Shown: positions 8,673-16,846 of the stretch, in pieces
How the letters are laid out: each line of letters opens with the position of its first letter
Position numbering within the stretch: the first letter of the stretch is position 1
IMG/VR virus record: IMGVR_UViG_3300031952_000002
Coordinates: 62,001-126,000 of that record
Direction: 5' to 3' (one strand)
Origin: a virus
DNA: 64,000 bases
Program-made: the position numbers and the translations under genes
The notes under the pieces: generated by a model
The model's input: only the letters and a program-made list of their open reading frames with translations
The model's database searches: none
Told to the model about the DNA's origin: nothing

Positions 8673-9978
8673 CTAAGAATTTCCTTACCTTGTGTGACAT
8701 AAATGGAGTTAAATGTTTGGCCCCATTTGGCATCTTGTCGTCATGGGCAAGTATATCACGGAGTTTAAGTTTGTCTAGGTGTTTATGGTAGTCAGTTTTT
8801 TTGCCGTTGTCTTGCATAAGAGCTTTAGTTATATGAAGTTTGGCTTGGATTCCATTGTCGTTATGTGGAAAATTACCTAATATTTCTAACAATTTATCTT
8901 TAGGTATATCATTAAACTGCTCTTTGCCTGTAGCTGAGCCAACAGCTTCAGATATATCCCATGGATTATGAGTTTTTCCATGCAAAGATTTAGCTACGTG
9001 ATTTAAAGCTTTGTCTGGGGTACCATCAAGATATAGAACATTACTTTTGTTTTTTGGTTGATCTGCGGAAATATCCGAAAAGAATGGTTCATGCCCAGCT
9101 AAAGTGTCATTTGCCCATTTAGTCATGGCATCGTGTCTGGATTTATAAGAAGATACTATGTGATTTTTCCAGTCATCATGTTTAATGCCGTTAGCTTCAT
9201 CAATCAAAGAGCCTTTAACTTTTGGAGCACTATTTAACCACCAAGATGCTAAATTTTTAGCATGTTGGTGGTCTCTATCGGCCTCTGGAGTAAAACGATA
9301 TAAAGCACTGTTACGCGTTAAGTCTTCCATTGAGTTAGTACCACGATCATAACCAAAAGCGAAAGAGTGATCAATAGCTAGTGGACTGTGATACCCTTTT
9401 TGGTCTGGAAGATTATTGGCCATTATATTGCCAGAATGTCTGTCAATATTACCTGTAAGGTAGTCCATTACATTAATTTTATTAGCAACAAGTGGATCTA
9501 TTTGATGTTTTTGATGGTTATATTCTTCAGTATTATCAGCAAACTTGTGGACCATTACCGGCATTTCACCAATAGAAGTGCTTAGAGTGTGGTGTTTTAC
9601 ATCTTCGATGTTGTGGTGTAGGCCAGCCGCTTCGTACATTCTTTTTGTGGCTGAGGTAGCAAATCCACCTAAACCGTTGTTTACTTTAGAGTTATAAGGC
9701 TTAACCATAAACGTACTGTTTGGCGTTTTGTATACCAGCTTGTCTTCATACCCTTCAGCCATATTTTTAGGCTTGTGGTGTTCGCTAGAAGACACGGCTT
9801 GATCAAAGTCCGCATGACCGCCAGCAGATTGGGTAGGTTTCAGATATGACGCAGATTCTTCATTGTGGGCCTTACTAGCAAAATCAGTCAATGAGGGCTG
9901 GTCTAGCTTTTTAGCCAGCAACTGTTCAGTAGGTAAGTACTCAGGTTGAGTCCTTAGTGTATACCACGCCTTTATCAT
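8656..9978 (-). CDS. HipA/phosphoinositide-kinase-like protein kinase fold, apparently intact
   Basis: This 440-residue protein carries the signature of the HipA / PI3-4K-like / FAM20-like kinase branch. MVKPY has K93 as candidate ATP-binding lysine, and a helix contains E116. The catalytic segment GNIDRHSGN (176-184) has D179 as candidate base and N184 as metal ligand, and LAIDHSFAFG (200-209) has metal-binding D203. The residues needed for phosphotransfer are therefore present. Family members phosphorylate proteins or lipids; the substrate here is unknown. It lies between connector-like and small virion genes, so it may be packaged in the particle or act late. The first 75 residues are poorly ordered and the C-terminal 200 residues are helical and His-rich. 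Confidence 0.6.
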   Translation of the reverse strand: MIKAWYTLRTQPEYLPTEQLLAKKLDQPSLTDFASKAHNEESASYLKPTQSAGGHADFDQAVSSSEHHKPKNMAEGYEDKLVYKTPNSTFMVKPYNSKVNNGLGGFATSATKRMYEAAGLHHNIEDVKHHTLSTSIGEMPVMVHKFADNTEEYNHQKHQIDPLVANKINVMDYLTGNIDRHSGNIMANNLPDQKGYHSPLAIDHSFAFGYDRGTNSMEDLTRNSALYRFTPEADRDHQHAKNLASWWLNSAPKVKGSLIDEANGIKHDDWKNHIVSSYKSRHDAMTKWANDTLAGHEPFFSDISADQPKNKSNVLYLDGTPDKALNHVAKSLHGKTHNPWDISEAVGSATGKEQFNDIPKDKLLEILGNFPHNDNGIQAKLHITKALMQDNGKKTDYHKHLDKLKLRDILAHDDKMPNGAKHLTPFMSHKVRKFLGDINS

Positions 9979-10874
9979 ACATGTCCGCTAAAGAATTTGC
10001 TGGAAGTTATCTGCTTGATTCTTTTGATATATTTTTGAGCTTGTTCGTCTGCATTTTTGCGCTTTTCTTGGAGCAAAGAAAACATGTTGTCGTTAACTGA
10101 TTGGCTAAGACCATCGATGCCTAAGGACTGAGTAGCGTACCGGAACTGCGGTATAAGATTATCCAAGACAAGCATGGTAGCCATGCACCCAACAGCTTCA
10201 TTGATAATAACCGGCACTTGGCCTTCGGCAGTACCAAAACCGCACACAACTTCAGTGTTCCAATAAGATGGAACCCAGCCGGACTGGCCGATGAACTGCA
10301 TAATGGTTGCCCCACCAGCCGGAGCCGATACGTCAGCTCCAATAGCCGAAAAGGCAGGGTTCAGGGGATTAACAATAAGGGTACCTCTAGAAGCATTAGC
10401 CATATCAATCCATTGATTAGGTATCTTATAGATCAAATTGGTAGCAGGGTACTGGGATGTTTCTTGGTCTGGATTGCTATTATATGCAGCAGCCCTAATA
10501 GACAAATCAATAACGGTCTGGATGGGTTTATTTGGTACTTCCAGTGTCATAAAAGAGAAGTATAAGTTAGGGTCAAAAGGCAAACGGTACCGGCGCACAA
10601 CCTGGAATATTTCTACCTGACACATCAATTCAAAGTCATTGGCAGCTCTCTGGATAAAGTCCTTAAGCATGGCATTAGTTATTTTTTGCTTAGTTACAGG
10701 TGAAGTAAGTGGAATACCCCACAAAAAACGATCCATAAGTACATCTGGGGTAATGAATGGCTCAACTCGGGTTAAGCCACTAGCACCCTCCAAGACTTTT
10801 TCTGGATATACGGAACTAATACCCTTTTTAGAGTTCGGAGCACCATAGTCATTAGTCCCTTTGATCTTGGCCAT
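9975..10874 (-). CDS. Putative head-tail connector/adaptor protein
   Basis: The 299-residue product has an N-terminal region ending in NAMLKDFIQRAANDFELM, an amphipathic helix of the sort seen in phage head-tail adaptor (gp6-like) proteins. Beta strands follow (VFQVVRRYRLPFDP-like and FMTLEVPNKPIQTV stretches), then a Gly/Ala-rich beta region and a charged helical C-terminus. Its place between the capsid/ClpP block and the later virion genes fits a connector. It overlaps the kinase-like gene by 4 nt. The assignment is by context and general pattern only. Confidence 0.5.
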   Translation of the reverse strand: MAKIKGTNDYGAPNSKKGISSVYPEKVLEGASGLTRVEPFITPDVLMDRFLWGIPLTSPVTKQKITNAMLKDFIQRAANDFELMCQVEIFQVVRRYRLPFDPNLYFSFMTLEVPNKPIQTVIDLSIRAAAYNSNPDQETSQYPATNLIYKIPNQWIDMANASRGTLIVNPLNPAFSAIGADVSAPAGGATIMQFIGQSGWVPSYWNTEVVCGFGTAEGQVPVIINEAVGCMATMLVLDNLIPQFRYATQSLGIDGLSQSVNDNMFSLLQEKRKNADEQAQKYIKRIKQITSSKFFSGHV

Positions 10875-10876
10875 AA

Positions 10877-11314
10877 TTACACCCTATAAGATTTTTGACC
10901 GCTAAGATGTATAGCCAGGTCTGTAGCTGTTTTAAAGAAAGTCATTTTAGTTTGAGTAGGGGTTAGGTTAGGTGGGGTAACCATGCTAATTTCATCTAGC
11001 TGCACCTCAAATCCGCCAAAGGAAATGCAGTCAGATGGGCCAACAGTTACTTTATAGATAGACTGGTCACCAGCAAAAGCTTGTACACCAACACGCTCAA
11101 AAGCATCGGCTTCATCTAAACTAGCAAAAAGAACAGTAACTGTGTTGCTGATATCGCCCTGGGGTATATAACGAATAAGCTCACCACTACAGTTTGTTTT
11201 GTAGAGTTGAAAATATAGATCCTGGGTGTTGGTCTTTTGGAAATGAAGTTCGTCTTCTACGCAATATTCATTAGGACCACAAACGTTGCTTAGGAACTTG
11301 AAATAATACATCAT
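10877..11314 (-). CDS. Unrecognised small structural-type protein
   Basis: This 145-residue, beta-rich protein (MMYYFKFLSNVCGPNEYCVEDE) has five cysteines spread along it and a helical C-terminus. It shares its first base with the stop of the upstream ClpP-like gene and is followed 2 nt later by the connector-like gene. It recalls the small cysteine-containing protein at 12679-13053, which flanks the ClpP-like pair on the other side. No family is recognised. Confidence 0.6.
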   Translation of the reverse strand: MMYYFKFLSNVCGPNEYCVEDELHFQKTNTQDLYFQLYKTNCSGELIRYIPQGDISNTVTVLFASLDEADAFERVGVQAFAGDQSIYKVTVGPSDCISFGGFEVQLDEISMVTPPNLTPTQTKMTFFKTATDLAIHLSGQKSYRV

Positions 11315-11910
11315 TACTTTGGCCCTTTTTGCATAGGACGATTAAACCCTAAAACAGTTGTGGAAGGTAAAAAACAAAACTCTGGCATACCAATATGGTC
11401 TACTAGACCGTATTTTTTAGCTTGCATAGGAGTCATAAAAAGATCTACGTTGCCTTGACCTTTTATTAATTCTTTCCATTCATCTGCACTAAGTTTGGTA
11501 TCTTCACCTAGCTGTTTAATCATCTTTTTATTAAGGTTATCTAGCATTTTAGCTGAATTTTGAAATTCAGCGTTTTTACCCCCTATTTCACTTAGGGAAA
11601 CTTCATGAACCATAAAATCTGATTCATGGGTAGCAAAACGATATCCAGCAGAACCGGAAGAGGCTAAAAGAGCACCGCAAGACATTGCTTTACCTACTAC
11701 AACAGTTGCTACAGGTTTAGAGGCTCTTTTAATAAGAGATCTCATTGCTTGGCAATTATGATATTGTCCGCCGTAACTATTTATAAATATAGTGATTTCA
11801 TTAGAGTCTGAAAAGAACTCTAAAGCATAAAAATGCTGGTAAAACTTTTCTACATCCTCATCTTCAAATTCATTTACCCAAATATAAGGCAGAACGTCTG
11901 GGGATGTCAT
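11314..11910 (-). CDS. ClpP-family serine protease (first of a tandem pair)
   Basis: This 198-residue protein is close to the usual ClpP length. It has the oxyanion-loop strand FINSYGGQ, the nucleophile loop GKAMSCGALL with S77, the strand FMVHEVS with H102, and D156 in VDLFMTPMQAKKYGLVD. The Ser-His-Asp triad is complete. Phage ClpP-like proteases often cleave scaffold or capsid precursors during head maturation, and this gene lies just past the capsid gene in the reading direction. It starts 8 nt after the second, divergent ClpP-like gene. The two proteins share the fold but are clearly different in sequence. Confidence 0.85.
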   Translation of the reverse strand: MTSPDVLPYIWVNEFEDEDVEKFYQHFYALEFFSDSNEITIFINSYGGQYHNCQAMRSLIKRASKPVATVVVGKAMSCGALLASSGSAGYRFATHESDFMVHEVSLSEIGGKNAEFQNSAKMLDNLNKKMIKQLGEDTKLSADEWKELIKGQGNVDLFMTPMQAKKYGLVDHIGMPEFCFLPSTTVLGFNRPMQKGPK

Positions 11911-11918
11911 AAAAACTC

Positions 11919-12713
11919 CTAGTCCAGTGATACTGGTTCACCTATGGTAATATTAGGGTCTGATTCGTCTTTTTGTGGGATTTTAACAATAATTTCGGTA
12001 TGTTGGTGCTCTTTAAGAGTTCTTTTTAAGAGACCTTCTACAGTTTTCTTTAGCTTAGCCTCAGAAGGGGATTGCTTAAGGTGCTCTTGACGTTTTTTCC
12101 TTAAATTGCCGCGCTTTACGGCTGGAACTAAGTCATCAGCTAAACCTAGATTCACTGCATCTTGGGCTGACATCCAGGCGTCTCTACCTGAACTAAGGAG
12201 TTGTTTATAGAATTTTTCATCCATGATAGAATTGTCAGCATAAAACTTACACATCTTGTCGTGTAACAGGTCGCCTTCAATCATATCAATCTTATTGTTG
12301 GTATATTTGTCTTGCATAAACGAGCTGTGTTCATGCAGCATTATTCTGGTGTTTGGATACAAATACCTTTCATCACACGCAACCATCAAAAGACTGGCAG
12401 CAGAACATATCCAGCCGCCGCCATAGAACTTGATTTGACAACTAGAGGCCAAGATAAAGTCAATAAGATAAAAGGCATCGGCGGTACTTCCACCGCTAGA
12501 GTTCATGTACAAAGAAATTGGGGCTTTGGGGCTATCATGGATCATCCTGTTCATGCCACGTATAGCTGTTTCCACAGTTTTGGAATTAAATGAAGTAAAG
12601 TCGTCTTCGTCAATATTGTCAGGGGAAATACCAAAATGAATAATACGATTTTTAGTGTCTATTCCATAGACTAGAAAGTCATCTATTGCTGTCTTTTCTT
12701 TCTGTGTCGCCAT
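11919..12713 (-). CDS. ClpP-family serine protease (second of a tandem pair)
   Basis: The 264-residue product has a ClpP core with the strand LYMNSSGGST, a nucleophile loop GGGWICSAASLL (S104), RIMLHEHSS (H127) and DAWMSAQDAVNLGLADD (D178). The triad is intact although the nucleophile loop is unusual (W-I-C-S). A 60-residue basic and coiled C-terminal extension (about 195-264) is beyond the normal ClpP end. Role in head maturation, or as a partner subunit of the neighbouring ClpP-like protein, is inferred from adjacency. It overlaps the upstream small gene by 35 nt. Confidence 0.85.
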   Translation of the reverse strand: MATQKEKTAIDDFLVYGIDTKNRIIHFGISPDNIDEDDFTSFNSKTVETAIRGMNRMIHDSPKAPISLYMNSSGGSTADAFYLIDFILASSCQIKFYGGGWICSAASLLMVACDERYLYPNTRIMLHEHSSFMQDKYTNNKIDMIEGDLLHDKMCKFYADNSIMDEKFYKQLLSSGRDAWMSAQDAVNLGLADDLVPAVKRGNLRKKRQEHLKQSPSEAKLKKTVEGLLKRTLKEHQHTEIIVKIPQKDESDPNITIGEPVSLD

Positions 12714-13053
12714 TAGAATAAACCTTTACCTTAACGGATGTTTCATCTAGCTTGTATGGACTAAGCAACCCGTAACTAAAACATTCTATCCGATTCATTC
12801 CAGTTAGGCAAGAATCTTTGTTCGTAATAGACTTAAGCGATTGATTATAATAGGTAAAGTATACCGGCTGGTCTGTGTCTATTTCAAGCTTAAAAGAAAC
12901 ATCCTTAGATATCCAACACTTAAGGTTTTGGTCAAACACCGAACATACACCTATAATCTTGTTTGACTGACATTCCTTTAGTGGGTATAGTGTATTCGAG
13001 TCGGCATAAGCCGATGGTAGATCTACATCAAAGAAAAAGGTAGCTACGTCCAT
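12679..13053 (-). CDS. Unrecognised small beta-rich protein
   Basis: I place the start at the ATG at 13053 (MDVATFFFDVD), which has an AGGT ribosome site about 7 nt upstream. A longer in-frame start at 13122 would run into the divergent gene's control region. The product is 124 residues, beta-rich, with several cysteines (LKECQS, GVCSVF, KCWIS, DSCLTG, ECFS). It is the first minus-strand gene after the plus-strand island and overlaps the ClpP-like gene by 35 nt. No family is recognised. Confidence 0.6.
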   Translation of the reverse strand: MDVATFFFDVDLPSAYADSNTLYPLKECQSNKIIGVCSVFDQNLKCWISKDVSFKLEIDTDQPVYFTYYNQSLKSITNKDSCLTGMNRIECFSYGLLSPYKLDETSVKVKVYSNGDTERKDSNR

Positions 13054-13113
13054 TTTACACCTAAAGTTTTTTGCCAAAGTGCCGATAAGGATCTTAACAC
13101 AGCGAGGTACACC

Positions 13114-13287
13114 ATGCAACACCTAAGCAAAAATGATCTTTACCTTTTAGCTAGAATTTTAAAAGCTTTTGAAGATATGGGAGCTAGCCCTGAGGATCTG
13201 GTCAAAGAAGCGGCAAATTTGGCCACAAAGCCAAATCTTATATATGACTGGGCTATTACCCTTGATTTGTGGTGGGAAGCTATATGA
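13114..13287 (+). CDS. Small helical protein upstream of dCMP deaminase
   Basis: This short gene encodes 57 residues (MQHLSKNDLYLLARILKAFE...). It has a GAGG ribosome site 7 nt before the ATG and ends in ATATGA, so its stop overlaps the ATG of the deaminase gene (ATGA coupling). The protein is helical and acidic in the middle (ASPEDLVKEAANLA). Coupling suggests it is made together with the deaminase. Its function is unknown. Confidence 0.7.
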   Translation: MQHLSKNDLYLLARILKAFEDMGASPEDLVKEAANLATKPNLIYDWAITLDLWWEAI

Positions 13288-13706
13288 GACCTGATTTCCA
13301 CAGTATTTATATGGACCTGGCTAAGTCTATAGCTAAAAGATCTACTTGCTGCCGTAAACAAGTAGGTTCGGTTATCACAACAACCGATCACCGTAAGGTG
13401 CTAGCTGTTGGCTATAATGGAAATGCAACAGGTTTGGCCAATGGATGCGATGATCCCGAAAAGTCCGGTAGCTGCGGATGCCTACATGCGGAAAACAACA
13501 GCGTTATTAACTGTGATGCCCCAAGAGGGACTGAAAAATACGTTTACGTAACTCTTTTGCCATGTAAGATGTGTGCTAAGACGTTGATTAACCTGGGCAA
13601 TATCAAAACCGTGTTTTATTGGGAAGACTACAGAGACAAAACTAGCTTAGATCTCTTTAAGCAAGTTGGAATAGAAGTGATAAAAATGGGGGACGCAAAT
13701 GAGTGA
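13284..13706 (+). CDS. Deoxycytidylate (dCMP) deaminase
   Basis: The 140-residue enzyme converts dCMP to dUMP, feeding thymidylate synthesis. Zinc-site motifs are clear: LHAENN (H68, catalytic E70) and LPCKMC (C94, C97), with the usual GxNGxA-type loop upstream (VGYNGNATG). I use the ATG at 13284, which overlaps the stop of the preceding small gene; a GTG 15 nt earlier is less likely. It is the middle gene of a three-gene plus-strand island in an otherwise minus-strand head cluster, and nucleotide metabolism genes are common phage accessory genes. Confidence 0.9.
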   Translation: MRPDFHSIYMDLAKSIAKRSTCCRKQVGSVITTTDHRKVLAVGYNGNATGLANGCDDPEKSGSCGCLHAENNSVINCDAPRGTEKYVYVTLLPCKMCAKTLINLGNIKTVFYWEDYRDKTSLDLFKQVGIEVIKMGDANE

Positions 13707-13875
13707 AGTAATTGAACTGAAAAAGAAAAAAGAAGAAAAAGCTGTGGAAGTTAAGCCTACCGAAGAGCTGTCTTTTGAGGAAGTAGTCAAAAGAAACAAA
13801 GAAAACGCTGAAAGAATGAAAAAAGATCGTGAAAAAGCCAACAAAGGTGTGATCCGCTCTTATCGCCTTAAGTAA
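13699..13875 (+). CDS. Small highly charged protein
   Basis: This 58-residue protein is rich in Lys and Glu (MSEVIELKKKKEEKA ... KANKGVIRSYRLK) and predicted to be a single charged helix. It overlaps the deaminase gene by 8 nt and ends the plus-strand island, 8 nt before a hairpin. No family is recognised; the basic C-terminus could contact nucleic acid. Confidence 0.6.
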   Translation: MSEVIELKKKKEEKAVEVKPTEELSFEEVVKRNKENAERMKKDREKANKGVIRSYRLK

Positions 13876-13903
13876 AAAGAAACGGCTACCACGAAGGTAG
13901 CCG
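13874..13903 (-). terminator. Hairpin terminator, minus strand
   Basis: CGGCTACC (13883-13890) pairs with GGTAGCCG (13896-13903) across a 5-nt loop. Read on the minus strand the stem is followed by TTTCTTTTT. It appears to be a second stop for leftward transcription from the capsid gene before it enters the oppositely oriented island. The plus-strand side has no U tract. Confidence 0.6.
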
Positions 13904-13928
13904 CCATAAAAGGAGCGTTGATACACCA

Positions 13929-13943
13929 AGGGGTTAAACCCCT
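13929..13943. other. Short palindrome between terminators
   Basis: AGGGG (13929-13933) and CCCCT (13939-13943) form a perfect 5-bp stem around TTAAA. There is no U tract on either side. It lies between the two minus-strand terminators and may add to their effect or be a processing site. Confidence 0.3.
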
Positions 13944-13963
13944 AATAAAGATTAGACTTTTGA

Positions 13964-13997
13964 CAATAAAAAAGGCCGGGGTTTTAACTCGGCCTTT
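13964..13997 (-). terminator. Rho-independent terminator after the major capsid gene
   Basis: AAAGGCCG (13971-13978) pairs with CGGCCTTT (13990-13997). On the minus strand the stem runs into TTTTTTATTG. It lies 20 nt past the capsid stop codon, as expected for a strong late terminator. Confidence 0.85.
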
Positions 13998-14016
13998 AGC
14001 TTATCTGCTGGGCAGA

Positions 14017-15426
14017 TTAGCTCAAGTTTTGGATCAAGACGTTTTTACGTGGCTCATAGCCAGCAAGTGTCAAGAAGCGGAAGTGAGCTTCTGGGACGCT
14101 CAAGTCAGCTACAGCCAGTTTCAAGCGGCTATATGGTGCAAGTTCACCCATACCCCAGGTGTCTTTCTGGACAAGGTGACCAGTAACGAAGCCTGGGATG
14201 CGGTTGCCCAAGTCAACAAACGCAGTCGAAGCTGGTGTGTCGATTTTGACGCGACCGATATACTTAGCGTCAGAACCATCGGTTTTGAAACCACGGTATA
14301 CGCTGAAGAACAAAGTGCCAGCGCCTGGGGAAGCGATAGTAAGGGTGATTTTTTGACCAGCAGTAGCAGCTTGGGTTACAGTAGAGCTACGTGGGGATTC
14401 GCCGCGCTCGTTAGAAGCGGTAACGAAGTAAACGTAGGTAGCAGCAGCCAAAGATCCGCCAGCAGCAGCAGCAGCCGTTGGAACAGCAGGAGCATTAGGG
14501 GAACCGATGGATGGACGCAGTGGAGCAGTTTTACCCGACAAGAATCGGCTGTCTTCCAGAGCGATCGTACCATTAGAAACCCACTGACGACGAAGGTCAG
14601 CACCGGAAGCGTCTTGAGCCGAACCGGCCAAGTGAATACGCTGGATAGAAGCACCGGCATTAGAGCCACCGTTCAAAGCAACAGCTTTGTTATAACCAGC
14701 AAGAACGATTGGGTCAACAAGCAGCAATTCTGCTTTACCCATGTTCATACGGCTACGAACAGCGGAATCTTCAATGATGCCTTGGCTGAGGGAACCGTTT
14801 TGGTTGAGGACAACCGACTGGTTCGAGCCGTAGGAATCAAACATTAAGTCTTGAGTGTTGAGCAAGTAGTCAGATTGCGTAACTTGGCACTCAACGCCAA
14901 GGATGTTTGGCAATTCTGGCATAGCAAGTGGGTTACAGTCAAACACACCAGCATTGCTGAAGTCGGCTTTTCCACGGAAAAGATCGAATTCGATGTCGCC
15001 AGCCAGTTTCATAGCTGCGTTTTCAGCTTCACGGTCGGAACCGCCTTTGCCGTCAAACGTGTCAACCATGTTAGCTGCAACAGTTACCCGACGAACGGTC
15101 GAGTAAAAGCACATTGGCACAGTTGCTCGGATGTAATCACCCGTGTCAACATCACCAATAGCGCCTTCGCGCATAGCCGTTCCACCGAAATGACCGTAGC
15201 TTAGCTGACGGTTAAATTGCATCAAAAGTGTTTTGACTTTTTTAGAGCCAAACATTTTTTGCAATTTAATGTGACTGTCATCGAAAGTCACGTTGTACAT
15301 AACCGAAGACAGATCTTCGATTTGAAGGGCCGAGCCTTGTACAAGCGTACTAGGAGCAGCATTGTACTGACCAGCCGTCAAGGTCTTGACGAGTGATTCT
15401 AGTTGTTGATTGAGATTGTCAAACAT
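14017..15426 (-). CDS. Major capsid protein with inserted Ig/FnIII-like domain
   Basis: This 469-residue protein has the features of an HK97-fold phage capsid protein. An N-terminal arm (residues 1-40) contains TLTAGQYNAAPSTL and QGSALQIEDL, followed by a globular shell domain with the closing AGYEPRKNVLIQNLS. Residues about 295-420 are a Gly/Ala/Thr-rich beta region (YVYFVTASNERGESP, FFSVYRGFKT, FVDLGNRIPG) that looks like an FnIII-like insertion displayed on the capsid. Codon use shifts to more GC-rich synonymous codons than the neighbours, as in a highly expressed gene. It is preceded by the scaffold-like gene and followed by a strong terminator. The arm is shared almost exactly with the prohead protease at 23790-25457. 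Confidence 0.85.
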   Translation of the reverse strand: MFDNLNQQLESLVKTLTAGQYNAAPSTLVQGSALQIEDLSSVMYNVTFDDSHIKLQKMFGSKKVKTLLMQFNRQLSYGHFGGTAMREGAIGDVDTGDYIRATVPMCFYSTVRRVTVAANMVDTFDGKGGSDREAENAAMKLAGDIEFDLFRGKADFSNAGVFDCNPLAMPELPNILGVECQVTQSDYLLNTQDLMFDSYGSNQSVVLNQNGSLSQGIIEDSAVRSRMNMGKAELLLVDPIVLAGYNKAVALNGGSNAGASIQRIHLAGSAQDASGADLRRQWVSNGTIALEDSRFLSGKTAPLRPSIGSPNAPAVPTAAAAAGGSLAAATYVYFVTASNERGESPRSSTVTQAATAGQKITLTIASPGAGTLFFSVYRGFKTDGSDAKYIGRVKIDTPASTAFVDLGNRIPGFVTGHLVQKDTWGMGELAPYSRLKLAVADLSVPEAHFRFLTLAGYEPRKNVLIQNLS

Positions 15427-16334
15427 TATTTTTTACTCCTAAGTATTTCGATTACTTTGTCTTTGCCTGCATAATTCAAAATGTAGTTATTAACGAGATC
15501 ACGTTCTGATTTGTTCAGTGTACCCGATCGGCACACGTCATTCAGACTAGCTTTCAAAGCTTCATCCGACATTTCAGCAAAGTTTGGCTGAGCTGCAGCT
15601 TGCGCGGCAGGAGCTTCGCTTTTTGAGATGTACTGGATTTCAGAAGTGATTGCTTTTCTTACTGGTTGGGCAAGAATTTTAACCGCTTGCAGAGCTTTAT
15701 CAAGGCCAGCTTTGAGTTCGTCATTGCTTTTCTTTAAGTCTGCAACTTCCTTGGCCAAACCATTGGTTTCTGATTTTTTCATAGCTGGTGAACTCATTTC
15801 ACCGCATTTGTCCATTTCTTCTTTAGCTATCCCAGCCTTAATTTGGCCGCCGTTTGCTTCAGGAGCTTTTTCGGCTTTGGAGTATTGCTGCTGGAGCAAT
15901 CCACGGATAACCATATAGTGGCGCTCTAGCTCTTCTGGAGCCATAGAGCTATACACTTGCTGAAGTTCTTCATCAGACAAATTCTGGTCTTGAGCAGGAT
16001 CTTGGCCTTCTTGACCTGGTTCCTGTTGTTCTTGACCTGGCTGTTCTTGTCCTTCTTGACCTTCAGCTCCTTCTGCCATTCCTTCACCAGCTTCTGGCGC
16101 TTCTTGTACTGAAGCTTGATCTTCAGCACCAGCAGCGGCTGGAGCTTGGGCTCCAGCATCAGCGGCGGGGGCGGCAGGTGCAGCTGGGGCCGGGGCAGCA
16201 GCAGCTTGGTCGGCTGGAGCTTCCTGGTCGTCGCCAAAACCCTTAGACAGATCTTCAGACTTTTTCATGGCTTCAGCAAAAGCTGAGTCAAGGTCTGCAA
16301 GAAGATCGTCCAGGCTCACCTGTACGTTTTTCAT
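15426..16334 (-). CDS. Scaffold-like / prohead core protein
   Basis: The 302-residue product is acidic and low-complexity. An N-terminal helix (VSLDDLLADLDSAFAEAMKKSEDL) leads into Ala/Pro-rich then Gln/Glu/Gly-rich tracts (about 35-125). A coiled-coil (VADLKKSNDELKAGLDKALQAVKIL, near 195-220) follows, and the C-terminal helical region is compact. This composition and the location immediately upstream of the capsid gene (sharing a single base) are typical of scaffold or prohead-core proteins that are removed by the head protease. Assignment is by context and composition. Confidence 0.65.
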   Translation of the reverse strand: MKNVQVSLDDLLADLDSAFAEAMKKSEDLSKGFGDDQEAPADQAAAAPAPAAPAAPAADAGAQAPAAAGAEDQASVQEAPEAGEGMAEGAEGQEGQEQPGQEQQEPGQEGQDPAQDQNLSDEELQQVYSSMAPEELERHYMVIRGLLQQQYSKAEKAPEANGGQIKAGIAKEEMDKCGEMSSPAMKKSETNGLAKEVADLKKSNDELKAGLDKALQAVKILAQPVRKAITSEIQYISKSEAPAAQAAAQPNFAEMSDEALKASLNDVCRSGTLNKSERDLVNNYILNYAGKDKVIEILRSKK

Positions 16335-16352
16335 GCTACGCGCTCCTTAAAC

Positions 16353-16820
16353 TTACATTTGTTGTGTAAGTGGGTTGATATAATCGCTTGGGATAGTAGC
16401 ATCAAGTGTAGGTGTCAAGGCCAACACAGCAGCAAAATCAGCAGCAGACTCAACGCCTGTAGCCGAATACATTTGAATTTTTGTTCCAAGTTGGCCGATA
16501 GCAGCCAAAACTTGGCCAGCCAAAGCAGCTTGAGCAGCGCTAGAAGTAGCAAAGGCTTCTTGGTAGAATTTGCAAACGTGTGGGGTGTACACAGTTTGTG
16601 GCATGCCTAAAGAATTGACAGTGCCTTGAGCTTCACTTTGAGCAAAGTCTGTTTCGATCAACAGCCACTCAAAAGCGCCAGTCGTGCCAAGCTGAAGAAC
16701 CGGGAAGCCTTTAGCATCCAAGGTAGCGCTAGCAACAGGAACGCCGGTCAATTTAAGACGAACAGCCAAGTCACGAGACATCGCTTTGGCTTTGTCTACT
16801 ACGTAAGTTTCAAGTGCCAT
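16353..16820 (-). CDS. Small head-associated protein, unrecognised
   Basis: I use the ATG at 16820 (MALETYVVDKAKAM), which has a GGAG ribosome site; a longer upstream frame starts inside the intergenic region. The 155-residue protein is rich in Ala, Thr, Gln and Leu, with no motif I can name. Its place directly before the scaffold and capsid genes suggests a head component such as a decoration or head-vertex protein. Confidence 0.6.
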   Translation of the reverse strand: MALETYVVDKAKAMSRDLAVRLKLTGVPVASATLDAKGFPVLQLGTTGAFEWLLIETDFAQSEAQGTVNSLGMPQTVYTPHVCKFYQEAFATSSAAQAALAGQVLAAIGQLGTKIQMYSATGVESAADFAAVLALTPTLDATIPSDYINPLTQQM

Positions 16821-16846
16821 TTTTTTACTCCGTAAAATGGTTATAT

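Noticed and set aside
13053-13113. Sigma-70 promoter for the plus-strand island
   Set aside because: A weak TTGCCA with a poor -10 could be placed, but it does not stand out from chance.
13918-14847. Long plus-strand frame (309 codons) opposite the capsid gene
   Set aside because: The minus frame encodes the capsid protein with a proper start, scaffold coupling and terminator. The plus frame is Ser/Thr-rich noise from biased codons and runs across a terminator.
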